In this document: positions 23,035 to 40,142 of the stretch, piece by piece | Position numbering within the stretch: the stretch's first letter is position 1 | Layout: every line of letters starts with the position of its first letter | Assembly: GCA_030737835.1 (NCBI GenBank) | Contig: CM060857.1 | Location: 1,841,702 to 1,905,701, forward strand | Reading direction: 5' to 3' | Length of the DNA: 64,000 bases | From: Acorus gramineus | Lineage: Eukaryota > Streptophyta > Magnoliopsida > Acorales > Acoraceae | The notes under the pieces: generated by a model | Told to the model about the DNA's origin: nothing | Databases searched by the model: none | Seen by the model: only the letters and a program-made list of their open reading frames with translations | Position numbers and translations under genes: made by a program

Positions 23035-26000
23035 ATGGCGTCGGCGTCGCTGTTGTCTTTGGGTCACCGCTTCTCGTCGGAGGTCCATCTCACTCGTCGC
23101 TCTCGCCTTCCCGCGAATTCGAGAGAGCGAGCCCCTCTTCGATTCCCTTCCTTCCCCCTCCTCAAAAGGACCGCCGCTTGCATCGGAAACCGTGCTTTCC
23201 CTTCCGCGAAGAGCTCTTCATCCGAGGTTCGTCAAAAAAATCTAATCCTTCAAGTGAATGAGAGGTCACGCGATCATTCAATTCAATCAACGGTGGTGGT
23301 GGATTGTTCCTCGTGCAGGAGATAACGGATCGGGTGGATGTTCGATTGGGGTCGGAGGGTTGCTGTTCGAGCGAGGGAGGGATGAAGAAACTGAAGAGTG
23401 CGGTTGCGGCGGTGTTCATATTGATACAGATGTCGTTTCCTTTGGCCAATTGGAATCCATGGTTGCTTTCACCGGCAGGGGCGGTGCTTTATTCACCGGA
23501 CACCAAGGTTCCAAGAACGGGAGAGCTTGCTCTGAGGAAATCCATTCCGGCAAACTCGAACATGAAAGCTATACAGGTTAATTTATTTCATCCATAGTGG
23601 GTAAACTTGTTTTGATTTTTCAACTCTGATTAATTAATCTTTTTAAACCTCGGTGTAACTGTATCCGTATAGGTGTTGGATTTTGGATTTTTTTTTTCTC
23701 CTGAAAATGATAAGAAAAATATAGGTCAATCGGGGTTTGTTTGATTATGTATATTTTTTTTATCCACTTAAACTATGGATTCCAAAATTATTAAATGAAA
23801 GAATAGATTTAGTGCAACGCATATTTTAAACTGGCCAACAGTCATCTAATCCCAATTTTTTTTTGAGATTCTAGATATTTTATGTGGGTTTTTATTAGTA
23901 TCATTTATGCTGAATGCAAAATATCATAAAAATGTCAGATGATACATACATATTTTAAATCATACTCAGGGGCCAAGAGGGATGGGACTGATACTGATTC
24001 ATACAGATACTACTACTTGTACAGTATCAGTTATCAGTGGCAATCACTGATGTATAAAACACTGTTGCTGATCCTAAGGCCATTTTGAAGATAGTTTATT
24101 ATTATTATTATTTAAAAAATTCTCATTAATATTGCCTAATAGGATACCCTGGAGGACATATCTTACTTGTTGAGGATACCGCAGCGGAAGCCTTATGGCA
24201 CAATGGAAGGCAATGTGAAGAAAGCTCTGAAGGCAAGTTTGCATTTCTTCTGTGACATAACTCAAGTCCAATTATACTGAAATTCAGTCTGAGTGCTCGG
24301 TCTGTTTTATAGTTTGACTGCTTTATGACATTGGTTGGATTTTGAACACGACTGATCTGTTCCAATGATTTTAATCAATTTTTTCTCCTAAATCATGATC
24401 AGTTTAAGATAATATTTGAGATTTAAAGTGATGGATTGGATCTTAGCGAGTATTGTCACTTCAAAGTGGTTTGATCAACTAGAAATATTTCTCAGCAAGT
24501 ATTGTCTTCCTTTGAAATGTACAATAAACCTGAAAAATGTACAATAGAATTCATGTTTTTTAATCTCAGTTTGTCTTGTTTCCAGATTGCAGTAGATGAG
24601 AAGGAGTCCATTTTGGGCAGTCTACCTCCGGAGTTGAAGGAAAAGGGTGCTACGCTATACACATCCCTAGTTGATGGAAAGGTTATTTGGCTCTCTCAAT
24701 AGACTTGTTAGATAATATCTATTTTCATGTCCAAATATGAGGGTATGTGTAACATAGAAGCTTGTCATTCTTCACTGAAAATTAATTATGATTTGGGTAG
24801 GTTAAACCTAATGGGTCCCACTTTTAAGTGTACATCCTTTACAGGATTGAGTACATATTTCAAAAGAGATATTAAATGGCTTTTCGCACAAGGAATTGCT
24901 TGGAGTTTTGCCAAATTATATTACTTAATCTAACTTATGGGTCGTCAATGGCTCTAGTTCAGCAGCTTCATACAAGGTCTATTACAGTCTGCATAATTGA
25001 GTTTCCTGTCAACTTCCAGGGGGGACTGCGGAACCTTATTGAGTTTATAAAGGAGAAAGATGCTGATAAAATATCTGTGGGTCTCTCGTCTTCGCTGGAC
25101 AGACTTGCAGAATTGGAATTGCTACAGGTAGATATCAGGATTGGAAAATCTTTTTCAAACTGTTTGTCCTATTGTTACAGATACCGCATCATTAAAGTGC
25201 ATCATCAAAGTGTAAATTAAGTGGTCGATAGAAATCATCTCTCATCTTTTAATTCGCTTGTGACTTGTTCTGGATGCATCCATTATGGAGAAGTATGATG
25301 TCTGTACAGATATTATAAAATTCTATGTATTTAATCAGCCTGGGACGGGTAATTTTGACTTCATTTGAGACATTAAAACCCAGACCGATGATTCCGATGA
25401 CTCCATTTTGACCGATGACATTAAAATCTCAGAACACTTGTAAAGGGGGAACCCAAATAATTACACGATTCAAATTTTTAGTGCCATTTACAAGTGCTAC
25501 ATTCTTTTGATTGGCATGCACGTGCTTGCAATCTTGAATAGGATTTTCTTATATATTTTTATTACCAATTTATTTCGGAAAAGGATGTAAAATGTCATTA
25601 TAATACCTTTCTTCGCAGGCTCCAGGTTTGCCCTTTTTATTGCCCGAGCAGTATGTGACATATCCAAGGTGAGGCTTTCCTGTCTTGAGATTTAAGCTTT
25701 CTTTTGCTCCCCCCTCCAAAACTAGTACGTGTTGATGCGGACATGTTCTTGTGTTTGTATGCGATAAATATAAGGTAAACTTGACACAGAATTTTTACGT
25801 AGCTCTGTATATGTTAGTAGAATAGAAAGAGCAGGGCCAGAAAGAATATATGACAACTAATCATATATAACATGAAATATAGCATTGGCAGGTCTCAAAT
25901 CCGTTAATAAACTCATAGGGTCCTTGTTCTTGAGATGTCTGCAATGCAAACTTCTTAATGCATTTCGATTTTACACTTGTCGTAAGGCACTAATTCAATG

Positions 26001-28712
26001 TAGAATTTCAGTATTTTGATGTAATTGTTCCCTATTGTCAATTTATAGGCTTACTGGAAGAGGTATAGTTGAGCTCACCATTGAGAAAGGTGACGGCTCT
26101 ACATTTTCTCCAGCTGCTGGAGGTGAAGCAAGGAATCTTGCTACAATTCAGGTTTGAGTCATTTGATAATATCCTCATCTCACATGGTAAAAAGTCACCA
26201 GTATTTCTTATAAATTACAGATTTATTTCTTATAACTTTCCATAATAATAAGGGTATTGATCTTAGGAATATTATGGAGAGCTGATAATTTTTTTTTAAA
26301 AAAACAGCTGATGTAGCTTTGCATTTTACCTTTATCAATTAGATGCTAAGTAAAATCTGATCATTTGTCAATATAAATTAAATCTGAGGCTGATGCTATG
26401 GACTGATTAACACATTTCGAAAGCCTTTTGCTCGGATTTTTCGATATACAGACATACGTTGGGGGGGGGGGGAGGATTTTTCTGTTTCTTTTTTGTTTTT
26501 GTATTCGTACTGCTCCAGGTGCACTTCGAACAACTTTCACAATAAATCATGAATTCATGTTCTATCATTTGATGCATAAAATTCCATCTATAATCTTCTA
26601 TTGAAAAATCAACTTTTGGAATTGATAATTAGTTAAGTAGCACATATGTGTGGTTATTTGTAAAATAGATGAAGTATTGATTTTTGTAAGCTGTTTGGCA
26701 AACGAGGAAGACAATGTCATAGAATGGTTGAATTAACCTTTTCAATCTAACTTTTCAGTGGAGTGAATTAGTGTAGTGATATTCAAAACATGTGTCAGAT
26801 TTGATATGCTTTGCCACCAATAGGTTTGCTATTAAAGTAATTGGATTTTGCACTGGAATCTTTAGAGCAAGTCGATGGTGAATCAAATAGCATCTAATTT
26901 GAATTCTAGGGAATCTTCTGAAGGATTTATTTCCCATTTACATTTGTTCAAAAAAATTCATAAATGAGCAGTGGAAATTCTTAATTTTGTTATTGATCAG
27001 CTGCAAATTACTGGAAATCAACATGTGTAGATAATGTACATGCCCACAAACATTTATGTCACCACACAAAGAATATGGAGTCCTTTTAAGAAGTTGAACA
27101 GAGTTGTTTTTTTACTACCTAAGTTCTTCTGTTTAATTCACTTGTACTTTGTAAACATTATCTTCAGGTTGTTCTTGATGGCTATTCAGCTCCACTGACA
27201 GCAGGAAACTTTGCAAAATTGGTAAGGTAGCTAAATCCACCTAGCCTCTCGGTAAATTTTTTTTTCAAAGCACAATGCAGCCATCACTAATGTGTAAGAT
27301 GGAGAGGTTTTGTTTCACTTCTTTTTGTGATCTCTTTGTTATATTTTATGACTCCTCTCTTCCCCCTTTCAAACACTCATAACTTTGGTTTTTGAGATAT
27401 AAAACTGAGGTAGTGGTGGTTTACCATTCTCTCTCTCTCAAAAAAAAAAAAAAAAAAAAAAAAACAAAGCCGTATATCATACTCATACACTGTAACCTGT
27501 GGTTACCTATAAAGTATGTTTCCTTTAATTCTTACAAGTAGAAGAATGTGATGTTTCAGGTGACTGATGGGGCATACGATGGAGTGAAGTTGAAATGTAC
27601 CAACCAAGCAGTATTATCAGACAACGAGCTTGAGGAGAAAGGTTATAGTGTCCCTCTAGAGATCAAGCCATCTGGCCAATTTGAACCATTGTATAAAACC
27701 ATGCTCAGTGTCCAGGTCAGTTCTCAACATTTTTTTATTGAGATGTACAAAACCGCTTCTTTGTTTACAAGATCCACTAGCCACGCGTTCTTCAACAACA
27801 TCATTTGTGCTTTTTCCCTTTTTTTTTCATGACAAGAAGGATGGGGAACTGCCAGTGCTTCCTTTATCAGTATATGGAGCAGTCGCTATGGCACACAGTG
27901 CAGTCACTGAGGAATACTCGTCTCCATACCAATTTTTCTTCTATCTTTATGATAAGAGAAGTGTAAGTAAAAAAGTTTCTTGCTTTAATCTCCAATGGTT
28001 TCTGATGGTTTATTGTGTCACAGTAGAGTAAAAATATTTATTTTACCTATGCCTCTGATGATTTTTCACTTTTTTTCTCTTGCAATTTTAATTTCGTACA
28101 ACTATGAAGTTAGAAATTCAATAACTTCTTTATACTAGTGCTAAAAAGATTGCAATGAATGTTTCTTCTAATATCTGTGACTGTGCATGCATATTAAAAA
28201 TTTAGATGATTATCATTAGGCAGCACAAATTTCATGCTGCTGTATTGGTGCCGATATGATACATTGAATTTTGCTTCCCATACGTTATCCATCCGACCAC
28301 TAGTAGTACTCTTTTGATCTTGAGGTCTAGTAGGATTTGTTTCATCTAAGTATCTAACATTAACACACTATTTCCAGTGGTGTTGAAGTTTGCCATAACA
28401 CTTTTTTCCCCTTTGCAGGCTGGCCTTGGAGGATTGTCTTTCGATGAAGGTCAATTTTCTGTTTTTGGGTATGCCTTCAGATCACTGAAACACAACTATA
28501 ACTTCTCACTCTACCTCTGTTTTCTTTTGCAAGCTTTCTATGAAGATGAGTTCAGAGGATTCATGAAAATATTCTGACCAAATCGATGTAAACATTTCAG
28601 ATATACAACCATGGGCAGAGATGTACTTGCACAGATTAAAAATGGAGACATAATTCGATCTGCCAAGCTAGTGCAAGGTCAAGACCGGCTTATAATGCGA
28701 AATGAGAACTGA
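23035..28712 (+). CDS. CYP37: Peptidyl-prolyl isomerase-like CYP37, chloroplastic (12 exons, 463 aa)
   Basis: This thylakoid-lumen immunophilin belongs with CYP38-type proteins. Exons are 23035-23226, 23319-23576, 24143-24232, 24586-24681, 25020-25127, 25619-25668, 26049-26151, 27168-27221, 27560-27715, 27840-27962, 28419-28468 and 28601-28712. Residues 1 to about 85 are a Ser/Arg-rich plastid transit peptide. A hydrophobic segment (about 91-107) with AGA at 117-119 is a likely lumen signal and cleavage site. Residues about 125-260 form the N-terminal helical region (SYLLRIPQRKPYGTMEGNVK). The cyclophilin-like fold runs from about 299 (VVLDGYSAPLTAGNFAKL) to the end. The catalytic cyclophilin pattern (Arg and the QGGD segment) is not present after YDGVKL, as in CYP37/CYP38, so isomerase activity is doubtful. 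Intron 3 is GC-AG. The protein appears complete. Confidence 0.95.
24233..24585 (+). other. GC-AG intron of CYP37
   Basis: Exon 3 ends CTGAAG and the intron begins GCAAGT, the strict consensus of plant GC donors. It ends TTCCAG. The conserved frame KKALK followed by IAVDEKE requires this junction, and no GT donor nearby keeps the frame. Confidence 0.85.
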
Positions 28713-28969
28713 TCCACTCACTTCCATCTCATACTTCAATTCATTTTTGATTCATTTATATGTACTGCTGGATTGGCTTGTTCAACGCTAAAACACTCAT
28801 CTTCTTGTTCTTTAATACATGATTTCAAATTCCATTTCAATAGTATTGAATGTTACAGGCATATAACAATGCAAACAGCTAAAAGTTTCTATGCAGTCTT
28901 CCAATAGAATTTAAATTTCAGCTGAGCAAACAATGATGGGTGGTGGGGAAGAAGGAACATCACTTGTTA

Positions 28970-29917
28970 TCAGCATCTCTCATTCAACCAGGCAAGTATG
29001 TCCCCTCTGACGACCTCGACGTTCTCATCTGTCTCCCCGAACAGCAGCGAATGCATCATCCCCTCGTAAATTCTGATGGTCTTGTCCGTGCTGCTCGCTG
29101 ACTCGTACAAAGCGCGGCTGACCTCAGGGTCAGTGACGGCGTCCGCACCGCCATGGAGGACGATGAAAGGGATGCTCACCTCGGCCAGCCTCCCGTTCAG
29201 GTAATCCGTCACGCGCAGCAACTCCGCGACGGTCCCGAGCCTCGGCTTCCCTCCGTACCTCAACGGGTTCATGTGCCCGATGACCCTCTTCTCGGGCACC
29301 TTGACGGACTTATCGACGAGGTCGGCGGTGGGCACCACCGGAAGAGTCGGCGCGAATCTCGAGACGAACGTGAGGATCTCGGGGATCGGCCAGCGCGGGC
29401 GGATGGAATCGGAGATCTTGCACATCGGCGCGACGAGGACCGCCCCTCTCCAAGGGTTGATGTTGTTGGAGGAAGGGCGGCTGCGGAGGTGGAGGAGGAG
29501 GCAGAGGGCAGCGCCCATGGACTCCCCGTAGAGGAATCGAGGGAGGTCCGGGGAGGAGACGGAGTCGAAGAAGGAGGAGAGGTCGGAGAGGACGGGGTCG
29601 ATGTGGGGGATGAAGGCGCGGAGGCCGTCGGAGCGGCCGTGGGAGGGGAGGTCGGCGGCGAAGCAGGAGAAGCCGGAGCGGGCGAGGAAGATGGGGGTGG
29701 ACTGGAAGGTCCAGCTGATGTCGTTGCCGTAGCCGTGGACCATGAAGAGGAGGGCGCGGGGAGGGAAGAGGAGGGGGTGCCAGGAGCGGGTGAAGAGAGT
29801 GACGCCGCGAGGGGTGGTGTGGAAGGATTGGGTGGACCGGACGCCATGGGATTTGTAGTACTCATCCTCCGGGGTTGTGCCCCAGAAGTAGGGGCGCTCG
29901 CTCTCCGGCTCCGCCAT
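28970..29917 (-). CDS. Caffeoylshikimate esterase/monoacylglycerol lipase-like hydrolase (315 aa)
   Basis: A serine hydrolase of the plant monoglyceride-lipase family, which includes caffeoylshikimate esterase of lignin synthesis. The opening FWGTTPEDEYYKSHGVR matches this family. The oxyanion-hole HGYG lies at 61-64 and HGRSDG at 93-98. The nucleophile Ser133 is in GESMG, with Asp259 in HGGADAVTD and His289 in MMHSLLFGE, so the catalytic triad is complete. The 315-aa length is normal for the family. There is no signal peptide or membrane segment, so it is probably cytosolic or membrane-peripheral. It is intronless and GC-rich in third positions, unlike its AT-rich surroundings. It is convergent with CYP37, with 257 bp between the stops. 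Sequence alone cannot decide between monoacylglycerol and caffeoylshikimate as substrate. Confidence 0.92.
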   Translation of the reverse strand: MAEPESERPYFWGTTPEDEYYKSHGVRSTQSFHTTPRGVTLFTRSWHPLLFPPRALLFMVHGYGNDISWTFQSTPIFLARSGFSCFAADLPSHGRSDGLRAFIPHIDPVLSDLSSFFDSVSSPDLPRFLYGESMGAALCLLLHLRSRPSSNNINPWRGAVLVAPMCKISDSIRPRWPIPEILTFVSRFAPTLPVVPTADLVDKSVKVPEKRVIGHMNPLRYGGKPRLGTVAELLRVTDYLNGRLAEVSIPFIVLHGGADAVTDPEVSRALYESASSTDKTIRIYEGMMHSLLFGETDENVEVVRGDILAWLNERC

Positions 29918-30239
29918 GATTTGGAGGTTAGTGATTCGTTGATTTTTTTTCTTTCTTTTTGGTGTGATTGGTGGAGATTTTTTTTTTTTTTTTGTTGTCA
30001 GATGTGCTGTGTCATGGGTGTTTTGACTTTTGATGGTTGGCGAGAAACGGACAGACCGAGAGAGGCGGCATCAAAATCCATACAAACAGCTAGGAATATT
30101 ATGTAAATATTACCTAAAACTCATTATATATATATAAAAAAAAAATTGACCGATTTGGAATGATACTTTTGTGATTTTAAAATGGTAAAATGATATTTTT
30201 TAAAATATAATTTTTAAAAATAATTGATTTGGATATTTT
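29918..30239 (-). promoter_or_regulatory. Upstream region of the esterase gene
   Basis: Leader and promoter of the minus-strand esterase. A long plus-strand T run at about 29977-29993 and AT-rich sequence to the left edge of a MITE are seen. No specific element can be chosen with confidence. Confidence 0.35.
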
Positions 30240-30655
30240 TAACCTGTAATAGATTTTTTTAATCACTTTTCCAAAAAAAAAAAACCATGCAATGGGTTAA
30301 AAACACTAGAAATTTTTTTATAAATGATTATTTTACTCTCTTGATGGAGTTTTATAATCTAGGGGTAAAATTATCATTTACATTATGCATTTTTAACAAA
30401 TTCAAGTAGAATATTCGCATAATATTATTCATCTCTCAATGAAGGTTGAACTCAGTCAAAGACGAATGTAGCTTGCCCAGATCAACCATAAGGTCAGCTA
30501 CAGGGGTCTCTCCATTATCCAACAAAAAAAAATAAAAATTGAACTCAGGGGGTTATTAGGATTTATATAGGTGTTTTTAGTGGGTTATTAGAAAAAGTCA
30601 TATGGCTATATGAATTTCAGATAGTTTATATTGAGGATTATTTGGATTTTTCCCA
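30240..30655. mobile_element. MITE family B, copy 2 (degenerate, interrupted)
   Basis: It is similar to 21471-21820, with shared blocks such as ggatttatataggtgtttt and a right end giving attatttggatttttccc. The left end is eroded and its position approximate. An 83-bp insertion at 30456-30538 interrupts it. Confidence 0.6.
30456..30538 (+). mobile_element. SINE-like 3' fragment with A-rich tail (83 bp)
   Basis: It is flanked by a perfect 10-bp direct repeat (ttgaactcag at 30446-30455 and 30539-30548) and ends in an A-rich tail (aacaaaaaaaaataaaaa). A variable-length target duplication plus an A-tail indicates LINE-driven retroposition. The 83-bp body resembles a 5'-truncated SINE. The family is not identified. 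Confidence 0.6.
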
Positions 30656-30686
30656 CAAAAAAATATGTAAGATGTGCATTTTTTTT

Positions 30687-31371
30687 GGGAAAATCAATTT
30701 AACTCCCTAAAAAGTTAGCTAATTCGGTTTTAGTCTTTGTAAAATTTAAAAATCGTCACAAATCCCTATGTTATTAAAAAAATATTCTTTTCATCCCCAT
30801 CATCACCTTAACTAACCAGATACACGATTAACCCTAACTACATATTAAAAGTTACTAGAATGCTTATTTTTTTTTAAAATGATATAGCTCCCTAGAAACT
30901 TATGAATATTGAAAAATGTCCTTATAAAATCAGTAAATCCCGTTAGGTTCTTATATTATTTGAAAATATATATTTTAGCCCCTACTGTAATTGGAATTAA
31001 TCAGATTTTGTTTGATTCTAATCATACATGATAAATGACTGTAAAACTATTTTAAAATTTACTTGATAAATTACTATAGTACATTAACTAGATTTGTGGT
31101 TGCCTTTAAGAAGATTTATTGATTTTACATAGATCTTTTTTTCGATTTTCATAAGTTTTTAAAGAGTTATATCGATTTTTTTTTTATCATTGATGAGTAT
31201 AGGATAACATGAGAATTTTCAGGAAAAGATATGGGCATTTTTGTTATAAAAAAGACTAAATCGAATTTTTTATATTTTATAGAGATTTATTTAAATGTAT
31301 TGATTGAAGCAATTTACCTTCGTGACTAAATCCGTTAATCATACATACTTTCTGAGAATCTGTGATGATTT
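30687..31371. mobile_element. Family A relatives, rearranged (copy 3)
   Basis: It contains the family A start (gggaaaatcaatttaactcc) and the conserved aactaaccagatacacgatt block. The start then recurs at about 30880 and an inverted end lies at about 31110-31180. At least two partial copies are therefore joined or nested. The right end stops where a SINE-like sequence begins. Confidence 0.55.
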
Positions 31372-31531
31372 CCCAATGGCATGTCCCCTCATTAGCACCT
31401 GTCCGGAGGGGACGTCCCGGGTTCGACTCTGGTCTCCTCCCCCTTTAGGGTATATTTTTTGTTGTTCGAGGACCTTGCGTCCTGTTATATATCTACCCCT
31501 CGTGGGCCTTGTTATTATATATATAAAAAAA
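31372..31531 (+). mobile_element. tRNA-derived SINE-like element
   Basis: A Pol III B-box-like ggttcgactct lies at about 31419-31429, within a GC-rich block (ccggaggggacgtcccgg). A T-rich centre and an AT-rich tail follow. This matches the usual plant SINE layout. The A box is not clear, so the element may be truncated or degenerate. A MULE-type MITE is inserted at its 3' tail. Confidence 0.5.
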
Positions 31532-31811
31532 GGACGCTATTACACCTAGATCTATTTTCAGCTTCAATTCCAGTCTTATATGCGTCGATAGATTTTTATC
31601 GACGCATATGCTCATGTTAACAAGGCATATGCTTTGAAAGAATTTTTTTATATTTTCTATAAATGCATCCATGTAATTCATTAGAGTACATGCTTTTTTT
31701 ATATATATAAAAACATGTACCTCATTAGATAAAATATACTATTTTTAAAAAATTTGAAACATATGCATACTGAAATTGAGATTGAAAATGGGATTGGATG
31801 TAACATTATCC
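31532..31811. mobile_element. Foldback MULE-type MITE (280 bp) with perfect hairpin
   Basis: The ends GGACGCTATTACACC and inverted GGATAATGTTACATCC match, and the inverted similarity continues inward for about 50 bp. The flanks are ataaaaaaa at 31523-31531 and 31812-31820 (9 bp, but low complexity). Inside, a perfect 12-bp stem (tatgcgtcgata, 31579-31590 with 31597-31608) has a 6-base loop, and a second weaker hairpin is centred near 31705. Confidence 0.65.
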
Positions 31812-33440
31812 ATAAAAAAAAAAAAAAAAAAATTTTCGAATGAAAATACACACATCAGCCCAACCAGTCAAGCATCAATCATATCAGCCTGGTTCGCTCA
31901 CTGGCGTGGACTCGAGCACAGTAAGTTATAAGTATTAAGTGGAATACTTTACACAGGAAAGTGTATGCTACTGCTCTGCATTACCTCTAATGAGTTATCC
32001 ACCTGAGAACAATTTTTTTTTTTTTTTTTTTGTGATAAATGGTTTGCTAATAATATTGCTAATAAATATCAATCAGGGTAGGGGGAACAGGTGGACAGAT
32101 TTATAATATATGTTTCAATGAGTTCACCTCTAGCTAGTGTTGGAATATTAACAATTGGAGTTTTTACACACATAATTAAGTGTTAATAATAATATAACGC
32201 ACGTGAGTGCATGTATGCAATGCACATATACAATGCATGTACAAAAATAAAAAATTATATGGTTGTTTGATTATATTAAATCAAATTCAACAGCTGCATA
32301 CATGTAGTGAATTGTTGGTCAGATAATTTGATGGAATGTTTATATATATCTTGATCGATATGGTCAATTTCTCTATGGATGACGTCCCCACCTTGGCCTT
32401 TTCACTCAAGTGCAACTCGCAAATCTTACCCTAGTGGAATAAAAAGCTAATGGTGATGATTTCACATTTGACAGAGTAGTATTACTTCTTTATCTAAATT
32501 TTCTTTTCATTTTCATTGGCACGCTTGCCTGCTGTCCATTTCAACTTGATCTATCAAGCATGAACAATCCATGAATTTTTTTTTGTTTAGGTTCTCTGAA
32601 AAAAAAAAAAAGGGGTAAAAACAGCACTCTCAGAATTAATGCCACCATATCAAATTAGGTGAAACCTATTAAAAACCATAACATTTTAGTTCGATCGAGA
32701 GTTCTATCCATTAAAATCTTACACTCATATAATGGGACTCTAAAACAATAAAACCAAATCTTAAAACACTATCTTATTTTAAAAATATATATATATATGG
32801 GACAGCTGGACATGGGCCCTTTAGCGGATTTGTCAATCACCTATGCACGGCCAGACGCATCGAATACTGATGGACGGATGGAGCATCGATTGTCGCTCGT
32901 CACGTTGTCGATCTTCTCTTCGTACTCTGCTTCAGGTATTTAATCATGAATCTAGTTTTAATTTTTTTTTTTCCTTCACCATTTGTATGTTAATTTGAAT
33001 CTTTTTCATCACTGCATAATCATGTATGAATAATAAGCAAAATCCCTCAACATTACACCCTTTTTCATTCACGTATCAAAAACCTCTTTACCCGTTTGTG
33101 TATCCAAATATAATTTAATATATGTTTGAGAGTGTTTAGGAAGGTGGGGTCGGTTTTAAATTGATTAGTTGTTTAATTTTTTTATGTATTTATGTTTATA
33201 AAAATATTATTTTGCATACTGTGCCATTTGTTCAATAGATAAATTTTTAAAAAGAAAATTTACTACATAATAAGTTTTTTCTCTTATCAAAGAAAATTGT
33301 GGTGCTAAGAAAAGTTGTGTTGGTAAGGGTAGATTTTTTTAAAATTTTGAGAATTTTTTTTTTAAATGATCGCATCTATGAAAATTCATGGAGCCGCCAC
33401 TGTGTGTGTGTGTGAGTATTAGTTATTTTGATATAATTTA
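31812..33440. other. Intergenic DNA, no gene seen
   Basis: AT-rich with long A/T runs. A GC-richer island at about 32800-32940 has no recognisable ORF. Nothing else can be supported. Confidence 0.4.
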
Positions 33441-33816
33441 AGGTGGCGTTTGGTTCACATGAAGATAAGCACTTATTTTTTATTTGGTGTTTGGTTTAAG
33501 TACTTATCATAAATACTTAATGACGAATAATCACTTATTTAATAAGTAAACAATTTGACGCTCATTTAATAAGTATTTTTTGGTGAAAGACCATTTCGCC
33601 TCCAATTTTTCTATTTTATAAACTGTGGTGAATCAAATATTTAAAAAAAAATATTTTATAAAATTAACATAGATACCCTTCTATAAGCACCACAAATAAG
33701 AATTTATTTTTCTTGTTAAACCAAATAGTTTTTCACTTAAAATATCAGTACTCATATTATTTACAATAATAAATCAACACTTAAAATCAACAATCCGCCA
33801 AAACTAAACGTCATCT
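33441..33816. mobile_element. MITE with AGGTGGCGTTTGGTT ends (about 376 bp)
   Basis: The left end reads aggtggcgtttggtt and the inverted right end reads agatgacgtttagtt. The interior has short repeats of the aataagta type. I could not find an exact target duplication, so the superfamily (hAT or PIF) stays open. Confidence 0.6.
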
Positions 33817-34462
33817 AATTATTATAAATGATTCACTTGGAAATAAAGTTAGCTTTGTATGGCTTAGACATATTATAGTTTAAATAAAAGATGCTGTGGA
33901 ATCTCATCCATTTGTTCTCGGTAATCATAGCACAATGGTTCACAATATATTTGTATTAATAGTAAGTCTTAGATTCGAGTTTTAACACTACGTTATACCT
34001 TCTATTTATTACGTGAAATTTAAAAAAAATTTGTGCGTGGGACATATCAAAAAATAAAAAAAATAAAAACAACACACAAAAAAATGCACAAAATAGGGAC
34101 TAGGAATATTGTTAGCATTTACTGTGTGTGTTTGACGCCTCGTGTCAAGTTAGGAGAGTACCCCCTTCTCACCAGAGAAATTGGAGACCCCACCACCCTA
34201 AAACAAAAGTTGTTCCTGTCATGTAAAAAAAAAGATGTCAACTAATTAAAGAAAGTCCCTTTGTCAAAACTCAGAATCCATCCAATTAGCTCCCCCCCCC
34301 CCCAAAAAAAAAAAACAGCAGCCTCTTGTGACTGGCCTTTTCACGTCCATGACATACTAATCAGTAGTGCTCCATATCAAATACAGAATCCAAAGTGTTG
34401 GCACTATAAATATAGCTTTGTGGAGTTTGGGTTTCATGTGAGTCTTCTATGAGAGGGAAAAA
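33817..34462 (+). promoter_or_regulatory. Upstream region of the serine carboxypeptidase-like gene
   Basis: AT-rich sequence with a C run followed by an A run at about 34291-34315. A plausible TATA element (ctataaatata) lies at about 34403-34413, roughly 50 bases before the ATG at 34463. No gene is seen. Confidence 0.45.
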
Positions 34463-39846
<5,384 letters not shown>

Positions 39847-40142
39847 ACCTCAATGTCGGCCCACTATATATGGCTTCTCTATGATGCATGTTAATTTTGT
39901 TGGTCATGGTTACAGGTTGCTTAATTAGCACGAGAGTTTGCTTTTGGTCTAGGAGCTCAGATATAAAATGCAAGTGTGTTAGTTTGCAAAGGCCCGTGTA
40001 TTAAGCATACATGATAAATAAAATTGGGGCCCCTTGTAATAAAAAAAAGTTTATGATAATGATTATGTTAGACTAGGTCTAGATGAAATCTTTTACGATG
40101 AAATGGCAAGAGGAGACTACAGTGCAATGACACGAGTTGTAT
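39847..40142. other. 3' flank of the SCPL gene
   Basis: Probable 3' untranslated region of the SCPL gene. A late aataaa-like signal occurs at about 40016-40021 within ataaataaaattg. No other gene is seen. Confidence 0.4.

Noticed and set aside
29153-30106. 317-codon plus-strand ORF rich in Glu, Gly, Ala and Val
   Set aside because: It lies exactly opposite the esterase gene. Its composition follows from the high GC3 of the real gene, and the catalytic triad supports the minus-strand frame.
31411-31432. Possible tRNA gene from the ggttcgactct motif
   Set aside because: No cloverleaf with acceptor and anticodon stems can be drawn around it; the layout fits a SINE.
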